64,000 bases of DNA. It comes from Nonomuraea cavernae. GTDB taxonomy: Bacteria; Actinomycetota; Actinomycetes; Streptosporangiales; Streptosporangiaceae. Position numbers and translations under genes: made by a program. Numbering within the stretch: the first letter of the stretch is position 1; each line of letters opens with the position of its first letter. The stretch lies in NCBI RefSeq assembly GCF_014646355.1, contig NZ_BMNH01000018.1, forward strand, positions 1 to 64,000. The letters run 5' to 3'. Under the pieces are notes generated by a model that was not told where the DNA came from, searched no databases, and saw only the letters and a program-made list of their open reading frames with translations. Of the stretch, positions 25,583-32,697 are shown piece by piece.

Positions 25583-26377
25583 GTGCGAACGACGATCCTG
25601 ATCACCTCCCCCGACAGGTTCACGGCCCCCGGCCTGGAACTCTTCGACCTCCCGCCGATCTTCGCCGGCGGACCCGAATGGCTCACCAAACCCGTCCTGA
25701 TCGCGCTGCTCAGCTCCGTCGTCGTCATCGCGCTGTGCTGGGCCGCCTTCGCCAGACCCGCGATCGTCCCGCGCGGCTGGCAGAACCTCGGCGAATACGC
25801 CTACGTGTTCGTCCGCGACCAGGTCGCCCGGCCCAGCCTCGGCAAGGACGCCGACCGGTGGATGGGCCTGCTGTTCACGATCTTCCTGACCGTGCTGGTC
25901 TGGAACCTGATGGGCGTCATCCCCCTCATCCAGTTCCCCGTCGCCGCGCACATCGCCTTCCCGCTGGTGGTGGCCGTCGGCGTGTACCTGATCAAGCTCT
26001 ACCTGGGCATCAGGCACCACGGAGTGCGCGGCTACCTCAAGGGCATCGTGCACCTGCCCGGCCTGCCGTGGTGGGCGTACTCGATCTACGCGCCGCTGAT
26101 CCTCGCCGAGGTCTTCGTCACCTCGCTGTTCACGCACTTCATCCGGCTCTTCGCGAACATGTTCGCCGGGCACATCCTGCTGGCGTTCTTCAGCGCGGTC
26201 GGCTTCTGGTTCGTGTTCGAACGGCTCACGCCGCTCGGCGCCGGGATCGGGCTGCTCGGCGTGGTGATGACCATCGTGCTGACCGCGTTCGAGATGTTCA
26301 TCCAGTTCCTGCAGGCGTACCTGTTCGCCATGCTGGCCGCGATGTACGTGGCCAGCGGCTTACACGGCGAGCACTAA
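25583..26377 (+). CDS. atpB: Orphan ATP synthase F0 subunit a
   Basis: A 264-residue polytopic membrane protein with the diagnostic IRLFANMFAGHILLAFF helix (about residues 187-203), whose Arg is the essential proton-channel residue, and a C-terminal helix MFIQFLQAYLFAMLAAMYVASGLH. About six membrane helices are visible. GAAGGGA precedes the GTG. No other ATP synthase subunit is nearby: it is flanked by a HAD gene and a GH3 lipoprotein, so this is a second or displaced copy rather than part of an atp operon. Its stop overlaps the stop of the convergent GH3 gene by four bases. Confidence 0.9.
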   Translation: MRTTILITSPDRFTAPGLELFDLPPIFAGGPEWLTKPVLIALLSSVVVIALCWAAFARPAIVPRGWQNLGEYAYVFVRDQVARPSLGKDADRWMGLLFTIFLTVLVWNLMGVIPLIQFPVAAHIAFPLVVAVGVYLIKLYLGIRHHGVRGYLKGIVHLPGLPWWAYSIYAPLILAEVFVTSLFTHFIRLFANMFAGHILLAFFSAVGFWFVFERLTPLGAGIGLLGVVMTIVLTAFEMFIQFLQAYLFAMLAAMYVASGLHGEH

Positions 26378-27702
26378 CGCGCCGCGCGGGTGACCCGGGC
26401 GGCCAGCGCGCGGTGCTCGGCCGAGCGCAGCACCTTGGCCGCCCGCTCCGCCGACGCGACCGGCGCCTCGTGCAGGATGCCGCGGGCCTGCTTGAGCGTG
26501 AGCAGCCGGGTGACCGACTGGTCGAGCCGCTGCCGGCTGATCTTGCCGGACTTCGCCGCGGCCAGCACCGCGTGGTACGCCTTCGGGAAGTCGTACGGCA
26601 TGAGCAGCAAATCGGCCCCGGCCAGGACGGCTCGCACGGCCACCTCGCCATCGGCGTACTTCTTGCGCACGCCCTCCATGTTGAGCGCGTCGGTCGAGAT
26701 CACGCCCCTGAAGCCGAGCTTCTCGCGGAGCAGCCCGGTCAGGATGGGCTTGGACAGGGTCGCGGGATCGCCCGACGGGTCGAGCTTGGGGAAGACGATG
26801 TGGGCGCTCATCACGGCGTCGACCCCGGCGGCGATCGCGGCCTTGAACGGCGGCGCGTCGACGCGCTCCCACTCGGCCCGAGTGTGCTTGATCACGGGCA
26901 GCCCGGTGTGGCTGTCGACGTTGGTGTCGCCGTGGCCCGGGAAGTGCTTGGCGGTGGCGGCGATGCCGGCGTCGCCGAACCCCTTGACCGCGGCCGAGAC
27001 CATGCCGGCCACCCTGGCCGGGTCGTCGCCGAAGGCCCGCTGGCCGATGACCGGGTTGCGCGGGTTGATGTTGACGTCGGCGACCGGGGCGAAGTCGAGG
27101 TTGACGCCGACCGCGCGCAACTCCGCGCCGGTGGCCTTGGCGACCGCCCGCGACATGGAGGTCTTCTGGGTGGAGCCGATCTGCGAGGCGCCGGGGAAGC
27201 GCGTCATCAGCGCCGACATCCGCGACACCAGGCCGTTCTCCTGGTCGGTGCCGATGAGCAGCGGCACCCTCGGCGACGCCCGCTGCATCCCGTTGGTCAG
27301 CCCGACCACCTGGGCCGTGCTCTTGACGTTGGCGGGAAAGAGGATGACGCCGCCGAGGTGGTAGCGGGCGATCACCTTGGCCGGGGTCTGGGCGCCGTAC
27401 CTGGCCTGGTTCTCGCCCGAGACGCTGTCGGCAGACGTGCCGTACAGGACCGGCATGAACAGCTGGCCGACCTTCTCCTCGACGCTCATCCGCGACAGTG
27501 TGCGGCGCACCTCGTCGCCCTGCGCGGGAGTGCGGGCGGCGGGCGGCGAGGAAGGGGCGGAAGGGGCGGCGCTCGTGGGCGCCGGCGGTTTCGCCGTCGT
27601 GCCCGTCTCCCCCGTCGCCGGCGCGCCGGCCGAGCCGCCGCCTCCGGCGCAGGCCGAGAGAGCGATCACCAACAGGCCCGCCGCACCGATCCGTCCAAGC
27701 AT
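26374..27702 (-). CDS. nagZ: Glycoside hydrolase family 3 beta-N-acetylhexosaminidase lipoprotein
   Basis: A 442-residue NagZ-type enzyme that releases terminal N-acetylglucosamine from chitin- or peptidoglycan-derived oligosaccharides. The signal peptide ends in lipobox LSAC (Cys about 18), so it is anchored outside the membrane, followed by an Ala/Pro/Thr-rich linker. Family signature KHFPGHGDT...DSH is near residue 251 (catalytic dyad) and STDALNMEG, with the Asp nucleophile, near 335. ATG 27702 is chosen because it begins the signal peptide. Released amino sugars would be substrates for the adjacent GlcNAc-type phosphotransferase locus (inference). Confidence 0.92.
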   Translation of the reverse strand: MLGRIGAAGLLVIALSACAGGGGSAGAPATGETGTTAKPPAPTSAAPSAPSSPPAARTPAQGDEVRRTLSRMSVEEKVGQLFMPVLYGTSADSVSGENQARYGAQTPAKVIARYHLGGVILFPANVKSTAQVVGLTNGMQRASPRVPLLIGTDQENGLVSRMSALMTRFPGASQIGSTQKTSMSRAVAKATGAELRAVGVNLDFAPVADVNINPRNPVIGQRAFGDDPARVAGMVSAAVKGFGDAGIAATAKHFPGHGDTNVDSHTGLPVIKHTRAEWERVDAPPFKAAIAAGVDAVMSAHIVFPKLDPSGDPATLSKPILTGLLREKLGFRGVISTDALNMEGVRKKYADGEVAVRAVLAGADLLLMPYDFPKAYHAVLAAAKSGKISRQRLDQSVTRLLTLKQARGILHEAPVASAERAAKVLRSAEHRALAARVTRAAR

Positions 27703-27824
27703 GCGTCCAACCGTATCCACGCGGCGTCGTGCGCGAGCACCGCACGACGCCGAAACCCCCTCCACAGCCCCGCTTACCGCCCACAGGCCCGCCCGTACGA
27801 CGCCTGCACGCGTCCCGCGGGGCC

Positions 27825-27949
27825 GTCCGCGGACCCTCTGCTCACGTCCCCTCAGGATGGTCCGCGGACCGTCTGCTCATGTCCCCCCACAGGATGGCCC
27901 GCGGACCGTCTGCTCATGTCCCCCCACAGGATGGCCCGCGGACCGTCTA
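27825..27949. repeat. 37-bp tandem repeat, about 3.4 copies
   Basis: The element CCGCGGACC recurs at 27827, 27862, 27899 and 27936 inside a unit of 35, 37 and 37 bp. Copies two and three are almost identical; the fourth is truncated and ends exactly in the stop codon of the minus-strand ptsI gene. Each unit carries a near-palindrome centred on CCGCGG. The rest of the 244-base gap between the GH3 gene and ptsI shows nothing else. Confidence 0.85.
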
Positions 27950-29704
27950 CAGGCCCAGGCGGGCGAGCTCCGGCAGCTCGGACCGGGCCGCGGCACGGGC
28001 GTGCGCGGGCGTCTCCATCCCCCGCGCGGCCTGCGCGGCGAGCTGGCACTGGCCGAGCGTCTGCCCCGCCAGCGCGACCCGTACGGCGGGCAACGCGCGG
28101 GGCGACATCGACAACGAGGTCGCGCCCAGCCCGACGAGCACGCAGGCCAGCAGCGGATCGGCGGCCGCCTCCCCACAGACCCCGCACGGCTTGCCGTTGT
28201 CGGAGGCCGCGGTCGCGGTGCGGTGCACGAGATCGAGCAGCGCCGGCTGCCACGGGTCCTGCAGGGTGCCCAGCGTGCCGAGTTCGCGGTCGGCGGCGAA
28301 GGTGTACTGGGCGAGGTCGTTGGTGCCGATCGACACGAAGTCGACCACGGTGACCAGGCTCTCGGCGCGCAGCGCGGCCGCCGGGATCTCGATCATCGCA
28401 CCGGCCGACGCCAGCCCTCTGACGTGGCAGACGCCCGCGAACCAGGAGGCCTCCTCGGCGGTGGCCACCATCGGAGCCATGATCATGAGGTGCGCCGAGC
28501 TGCCGTCGGCGGCGCCGGCGAGCGCCTCCACCTGCGTGTCCAGCACGTCCGGAAACCTGCGCAGCAGCCGCAGGCCGCGTTCCCCCAGCGCGGGGTTCGG
28601 CTCCCCGCCTGAGGGGGGCAGGAAGGAGAGCGGCTTGTCGGCCCCGGCGTCGAGGACCCGCACCACGACCGTCCGGCCGGGGAACGCCTCCAGCGCGGCC
28701 CGGTAGACCTGCCGCTGCTCGTCGGCCGAGGGCGCCTCGCTCCTGCCGAGGAAGAGGAACTCGGTGCGGTAGAGCCCGATGCCCTCGGCGCCGTGGGCCA
28801 CCGCCGCGTCCAGGTCGCTCTGGCCGCCGACGTTGGCCAGCAGCGGCACCGCGTGGCCGTCGCTGGTCCGGCCGGGACCGCCGGTGTCGCGGGCGGCCAC
28901 CTGCCCGGCCCACGCGTCGCCGCCCGACCGGCCCACGCCGGATCCGGCCGACCGGCCCGCCTCCGGGCCGGCCGACCGGCTGTCGGAGAAGTCGGGCGGC
29001 GGCTCGACCTGTACCTGACCGGACGTCCCGTCGACCCGAACGCGCACGCCGGGCCGGATGCCGGTCGCCCCTCGGCAGCCGACGACGGCGGGCACGCCCA
29101 TCGACCGGGCCACGATCGCGGTGTGGCTGGTCGGCCCGCCCTTCTCCGTGACGAACGCGGCGACGAGGTCCTTCGTCAGCAGCACCGTGTCGGCGGGCGC
29201 CAGGTCATGGGCGACCAGCACGTACGGCCGGGGCGCCCCGCCCGGCTCGTCGGGCGGGGCGGGCTCCGACGGGATGCCCGGCATGGGGTGGCCGGTGAGC
29301 TCGCCGATCACCCGGTCCCTGACGTCGTCGAGATCCGCGGCCCGCTCGCCGAGGTAGCCGCCGGCTCCCGCCAGCGTTTCGCGGAACCTGGCGAACGCCT
29401 GGTAGACGGCCCTGGGCGCGGCGATGCCCTGGTCGATGAAGCTCCGGACGGCCACGGCCAGTCCGGGATCCTCGGCCATCATGGCCTGCGCCCTGAGGAT
29501 CTCTCCGGCCTGGCCGCCCGCCCGGTCGCCGCGGAGCTCCAGCACTCCGGCGACCTGCTGGAGCGCGTCGGCCGCGCGCTGCTTCTCCTGATCCGCCTCT
29601 CCTGTGTAGGTGGCGCCCTCGGGGGGTTCGGGCACGGAGACGGTCACGATGAACGCGGGGCCCTGCCCGGTGCCCGGGCTGGCCCCCACCCCCGTCAGAT
29701 TCAT
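27947..29704 (-). CDS. ptsI: Phosphoenolpyruvate-protein phosphotransferase (PTS enzyme I)
   Basis: Cytoplasmic enzyme I, which takes phosphate from phosphoenolpyruvate and passes it to HPr. The 585 residues contain the phospho-histidine signature GGPTSHTAIVARS (His about 192), the PEP-binding barrel with GIGLYRTEFLFLGR, and the C-terminal FVSIGTNDLAQYTFAADR and GVCGEAA. An extra Gly/Ser/Arg-rich stretch of about 30 residues (roughly 235-270) sits between the phospho-His domain and the barrel. ATG overlaps the HPr stop by four bases. Last gene of the minus-strand PTS operon. Confidence 0.95.
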   Translation of the reverse strand: MNLTGVGASPGTGQGPAFIVTVSVPEPPEGATYTGEADQEKQRAADALQQVAGVLELRGDRAGGQAGEILRAQAMMAEDPGLAVAVRSFIDQGIAAPRAVYQAFARFRETLAGAGGYLGERAADLDDVRDRVIGELTGHPMPGIPSEPAPPDEPGGAPRPYVLVAHDLAPADTVLLTKDLVAAFVTEKGGPTSHTAIVARSMGVPAVVGCRGATGIRPGVRVRVDGTSGQVQVEPPPDFSDSRSAGPEAGRSAGSGVGRSGGDAWAGQVAARDTGGPGRTSDGHAVPLLANVGGQSDLDAAVAHGAEGIGLYRTEFLFLGRSEAPSADEQRQVYRAALEAFPGRTVVVRVLDAGADKPLSFLPPSGGEPNPALGERGLRLLRRFPDVLDTQVEALAGAADGSSAHLMIMAPMVATAEEASWFAGVCHVRGLASAGAMIEIPAAALRAESLVTVVDFVSIGTNDLAQYTFAADRELGTLGTLQDPWQPALLDLVHRTATAASDNGKPCGVCGEAAADPLLACVLVGLGATSLSMSPRALPAVRVALAGQTLGQCQLAAQAARGMETPAHARAAARSELPELARLGL

Positions 29705-29961
29705 GGCGATCCGGCGATCTTCGCTAGTTCGTCCAGCACTTCGTCAGCTCCCTTGCCCTCAGCCTTGATCACGATCGTCTCGTCCTGCCTGACGTCGAGC
29801 GCCAGGATCTGCAGGATGCTCTTGGCGTTGATCGGGTCGCCTCCCGGCACCTTGGCGACGGTGACGTCCATCGGCGCCTTCGTCGCCGCTCGCACGAACG
29901 TGGCCGCCGGACGGGCGTGCAGCCCCACCTCCGCCACCACGGTCACCTTGCGTTCAGGCAT
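29701..29961 (-). CDS. ptsH: Phosphocarrier protein HPr
   Basis: An 86-residue HPr that shuttles phosphate from enzyme I to EIIA. The active histidine is His15 in EVGLHARPAA; a serine in NAKSILQ (Ser48) corresponds to the regulatory Ser46 region of Gram-positive HPr. AGGAGG lies five bases before the ATG. It is directly upstream of and overlaps ptsI. A dre-like sequence is 20 bases upstream of the start. Confidence 0.94.
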   Translation of the reverse strand: MPERKVTVVAEVGLHARPAATFVRAATKAPMDVTVAKVPGGDPINAKSILQILALDVRQDETIVIKAEGKGADEVLDELAKIAGSP

Positions 29962-29977
29962 GCGGTCCTCCTCATGT

Positions 29978-29993
29978 GCCGGTCCGGACCACC
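29978..29993. promoter_or_regulatory. dre-like site upstream of ptsH
   Basis: GGTCCGGACC (29981-29990) flanked by GCC and ACC resembles the DasR operator core GGTCTAGACC with only the two central bases changed. It lies in the short gap between the EIIA gene stop and the HPr start, on a locus that encodes DasR itself. Could give DasR-dependent internal control; not certain. Confidence 0.35.
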
Positions 29994-30016
29994 CGGAACC
30001 ATGTCTAAAGCCACTT

Positions 30017-30463
30017 TTAATGCCATCGGAACAACTCATCCCCCACATGTACGGTTCCTGCCGCCACACCCCACACCGACCCCGCCACCGCGTCGAGCGC
30101 GACGACCGGGCAGACGGGGGAGCGACCCCCAGCCTCGACGACCGACGGATCCCAGGCCACCACGGGCTGACCCGCGCGCACCCGATCGCCCTCGGCGGCC
30201 AGTAACGTGAAGCCCTCCCCCTTGAGCTGGACCGTGTCGATGCCGAGGTGCACCAGCACCCCCCTGCCGTCGTCCCCCACGATGACGTAGGCATGTGGAT
30301 GCAGTTTCATGATTTTTCCGGCGATGGGGGCCACGGCCATGCCCGGCTCCCTCAGCGGGTCGATCGCCGTGCCAGGCCCCACCATGCCCGCGGAGAAGAC
30401 CGGATCCGGCACGGCCGCCAACCCCACAGCCGCCCCCTCCACCGGAGCGAGAACAGTCGTCAT
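30017..30463 (-). CDS. crr: PTS sugar transporter EIIA (Glc family)
   Basis: A 148-residue EIIA of the glucose/N-acetylglucosamine family. The phosphorylatable histidine is in VHLGIDTVQLKGEGF (His72) and its partner histidine in KLHPHAYVIV (His57). It accepts phosphate from HPr and passes it to EIIB. It starts 11 bases after the EIIB gene on the same strand. In Streptomyces, Crr is needed for amino-sugar uptake and is a DasR target; the same role is inferred here. Confidence 0.93.
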   Translation of the reverse strand: MTTVLAPVEGAAVGLAAVPDPVFSAGMVGPGTAIDPLREPGMAVAPIAGKIMKLHPHAYVIVGDDGRGVLVHLGIDTVQLKGEGFTLLAAEGDRVRAGQPVVAWDPSVVEAGGRSPVCPVVALDAVAGSVWGVAAGTVHVGDELFRWH

Positions 30464-30474
30464 GGTCTCGCCCT

Positions 30475-30711
30475 CTAGCCGATGATGTCCTCGATGTCGC
30501 TGGCGATCGTGTCGGCCTCGGGTCCCACGACGACCTGCACCACGTTGCCCGCGGCCATCACCCCGTGGGCCCCCGCCGCCCTGAGGGCCGCCTGGTCGAC
30601 CTTGGAGGCGTCGTGCACCTCGGTGCGCAGCCGGGTGATGCACGGTTCGATGTCGATGATGTTGCCGACGCCTCCGAGCCCGGCGATGATCGCGTTGACG
30701 TCCGCCGCCAT
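30475..30711 (-). CDS. PTS EIIB, glucose/N-acetylglucosamine family
   Basis: A 78-residue stand-alone EIIB domain. The phosphorylated cysteine is Cys24 in IEPCITRLRTEV, the family signature. In many bacteria this domain is fused to EIIC; here it is a separate gene, as in the Streptomyces GlcNAc system. Partner membrane component is the EIIC encoded divergently at 32698. Between it and the SIS-domain gene (about 50 bases) only a ribosome site (AGGAGGA-like) is seen. Confidence 0.93.
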   Translation of the reverse strand: MAADVNAIIAGLGGVGNIIDIEPCITRLRTEVHDASKVDQAALRAAGAHGVMAAGNVVQVVVGPEADTIASDIEDIIG

Positions 30712-30761
30712 CCGATCCTCCTCGTCCTCACGCTTCGATCAGGCTAGACGACACTCCCCGA

Positions 30762-31796
30762 TCAGTCGGTCTGGGTCACCTTGTTCAGCCCGCGCGGCGC
30801 GTCGGGGTCGATGCCGAGCCTCCTGGCCAGCGCCTCGGTGAGCAGTTGCCCCGGCACGATCAGGCCCATCGGCGCGACCCACTCGGGCAGGTCGGGGCCC
30901 TTCAGCGCGGCCGTGCCCGCCCGCGCCAGCTCGGCTCCCCCACCGATCGTGTACGCCGCCGCGCCGGCCGCCACGACCCGTTCGGCCAGGGCCACCGTGC
31001 CGGGCAGGGTCGGGCTGTTCTCCGAGGCGACCAGCACCGCCGGGGTCTCGGCGTCGACGACCGCGATCGGCCCGTGCAGCAGGTCCGCGTAGGACAGGCC
31101 CATGGCGTGCAGGTAGCAGGCCTCCTTGAGCTTGAGCGCGGTCTCCAGGGCGGTGGAGAAGGCCAGCCCGCGCGCGGAGACGACGGCGCCGTGCTTGTCG
31201 GCCAGCCCCTCGACCACCGCGTCCAGGTCACCGGGGTCGCCGATGAGCTTCTCGACCGCCTCGGGAACCCGCTGGAGGTCCGCCGCGTCAACGTCGGCGC
31301 CCAGCCCGAGCGCGAGCACGGCGAGCGCGGCGAGCTGCGTCGTGTAGGTCTTGGTCGCGGGTACCGCCTGCTCCTCGCCGGCGACCGTGCACAGCGCCAC
31401 GTCGGCGGCCTGGGCTAGCGGGCTGTCCGGACCGCCGTTGGTGATGCCGACGGTCTTCGCGCCGCAGTCCCTGGCCCAGTGCAGCGTCTCCACGATCTCC
31501 TCGGTCCGGCCCGACTGGGAGATCGCCACGGCCAGCACGCCGTCGAGGTCGAGCCGGCGCCGGTAGGTCGTCGCGATGGACGGGGCGGCGAGCCCGGCCA
31601 GCCGCCCGGCGTGCGACTCCACCAGATAGCGCCCGTAGACTGCGGCGTTGTCGGAGGTGCCACGCGCGATGAACAACAGTTGACGGGTCCGCTCGCCCAG
31701 CTCCCTCACCTCACCGACCCGGGGAAGCAGGGAGTCGAGGGTGGCGCGCAGCGCCGCGGGCTGCTCGGCGATCTCGCTGCGCATCTTGGTCGTCAT
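30762..31796 (-). CDS. SIS-domain protein, GlmS/AgaS-like probable glucosamine-6-phosphate deaminase
   Basis: A 344-residue protein with two SIS sugar-phosphate isomerase domains, first with FIARGTSDNAAVYGRY...AISQSGRTEEIVETL (about residues 40-110), second with SARGLAFSTALETALKLKEACYLHAMGLSYADLLHGP (about 205-240). It lacks the glutaminase domain of GlmS, as in deaminating isomerases (NagB-II/AgaS). ATG 31796 has AAGGA ten bases upstream. First gene of the minus-strand PTS operon, so it would convert imported GlcN-6-P to fructose-6-P and ammonia (inference from context and family). Confidence 0.88.
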   Translation of the reverse strand: MTTKMRSEIAEQPAALRATLDSLLPRVGEVRELGERTRQLLFIARGTSDNAAVYGRYLVESHAGRLAGLAAPSIATTYRRRLDLDGVLAVAISQSGRTEEIVETLHWARDCGAKTVGITNGGPDSPLAQAADVALCTVAGEEQAVPATKTYTTQLAALAVLALGLGADVDAADLQRVPEAVEKLIGDPGDLDAVVEGLADKHGAVVSARGLAFSTALETALKLKEACYLHAMGLSYADLLHGPIAVVDAETPAVLVASENSPTLPGTVALAERVVAAGAAAYTIGGGAELARAGTAALKGPDLPEWVAPMGLIVPGQLLTEALARRLGIDPDAPRGLNKVTQTD

Positions 31797-31854
31797 GTGG
31801 CGCTCATCCTTCAATCGTTACCGTTCGGACTTGACCCTGTTTTCCGAGATGTGG

Positions 31855-31876
31855 TGGTCTAGTCCGGACTAGACCA
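31855..31876. promoter_or_regulatory. Double DasR-type operator (perfect 22-bp palindrome)
   Basis: Half-site TGGTCTAGTCC (31855-31865) is followed at once by its exact reverse complement (31866-31876). Each outer end carries TGGTCTAG, the half of the DasR dre consensus (ACTGGTCTAGACCACT), so the palindrome reads as two overlapping dre elements. It is centred between the divergent SIS/PTS operon and the dasR-EIIC operon, 47 bases before the dasR start and 59 bases before the SIS start. Confidence 0.8.
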
Positions 31877-31922
31877 GTACGAACCATAGCCCATTGCCCA
31901 CGTCCGATCGAGGGGAGGATCC

Positions 31923-32663
31923 GTGGCGCACATCGATCCGGACAGCCCGGTGCCCAAGTACTTCCAGCTCCGCGAGATCCTGCTGGATCTCATCGACAGC
32001 GACGAGCTCAGCATCGGCGCGGCGATCCCGTCCGAGCGCGAGCTCTGCCAGCGGTTCGGCCTGTCCCGCATGACCGTGCGCCAGGCCGTCGACCACCTGG
32101 TGTCCGAAGGCAGACTGCACCGGGTCCCCGGCAAGGGCACCTTCGTCGCCCGGCCCAAGATCGAGCTGTCTCTCCAGCTGACCTCGTTCACCGACGACAT
32201 GCGGGCCCGTGGCATGGCGCCGGGCTCGCGCGACCTCGACCGCAGGATCGTGCGCGCCAGCGCCCACCTGGCCAAGGAGCTGGGCATCCAGCCCGGCGAG
32301 GAAGTGCACTTCATCGAGCGTCTGCGCACCGCCGACGGCGAGCCGCTGTCGATCGAGCGGGCGCACATCCCGGTCAAGCTGGCCCCCGACCTCGCCGAGC
32401 ACGACCTGTCCGGCAGATCGCTCTACTCCCTGCTGGAGACCCGCTACGGACTCGTCATGGACGCGGGCGAGCTCACCATCGACGGCGGCATCGCCGACCC
32501 CAGCGACGCCGACCTGCTGAAGCTGCCACGCGGCGGCGCCGTGCTCCTGCTCCAGCGCCGGTCGTTCTCCGGCGGCGTCTGTGCCGAGCTCGGCGTCTCC
32601 ACCTACCGCGCCGACCGCTACCAGCTGCGTACCATCCTGGAAATGCCCGCTCGACGGGGCTGA
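31923..32663 (+). CDS. dasR: GntR/HutC family regulator, DasR-like
   Basis: A 246-residue regulator with a GntR winged helix (about residues 8-75: PKYFQLREILLDLI...IPSERELCQRFGLSRMTVRQAVDHLVSEGRLHRVPGKGTFVA) and a HutC/UTRA effector domain (about 90-235) that in DasR binds GlcN-6-P. GGGGAGGA precedes the GTG. Adjacent PTS genes and the dre-type palindrome upstream identify it as DasR-like: global repressor of GlcNAc/chitin uptake and, in Streptomyces, of antibiotic production and development. Autoregulation through the palindrome is inferred. Confidence 0.9.
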   Translation: MAHIDPDSPVPKYFQLREILLDLIDSDELSIGAAIPSERELCQRFGLSRMTVRQAVDHLVSEGRLHRVPGKGTFVARPKIELSLQLTSFTDDMRARGMAPGSRDLDRRIVRASAHLAKELGIQPGEEVHFIERLRTADGEPLSIERAHIPVKLAPDLAEHDLSGRSLYSLLETRYGLVMDAGELTIDGGIADPSDADLLKLPRGGAVLLLQRRSFSGGVCAELGVSTYRADRYQLRTILEMPARRG

Positions 32664-32697
32664 GGGCCCGACTCCCATTCCCCCGGAGGAACGCCCG

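Noticed and set aside
27825..27949. CRISPR array
   Set aside because: Units are contiguous direct repeats without unique spacers, and no cas genes are present. The same applies to the arrays at 22647 and 52251.
30735..30752. dre site between EIIB and SIS genes
   Set aside because: Only CTAGAC matches half of the DasR consensus; the other half is absent.
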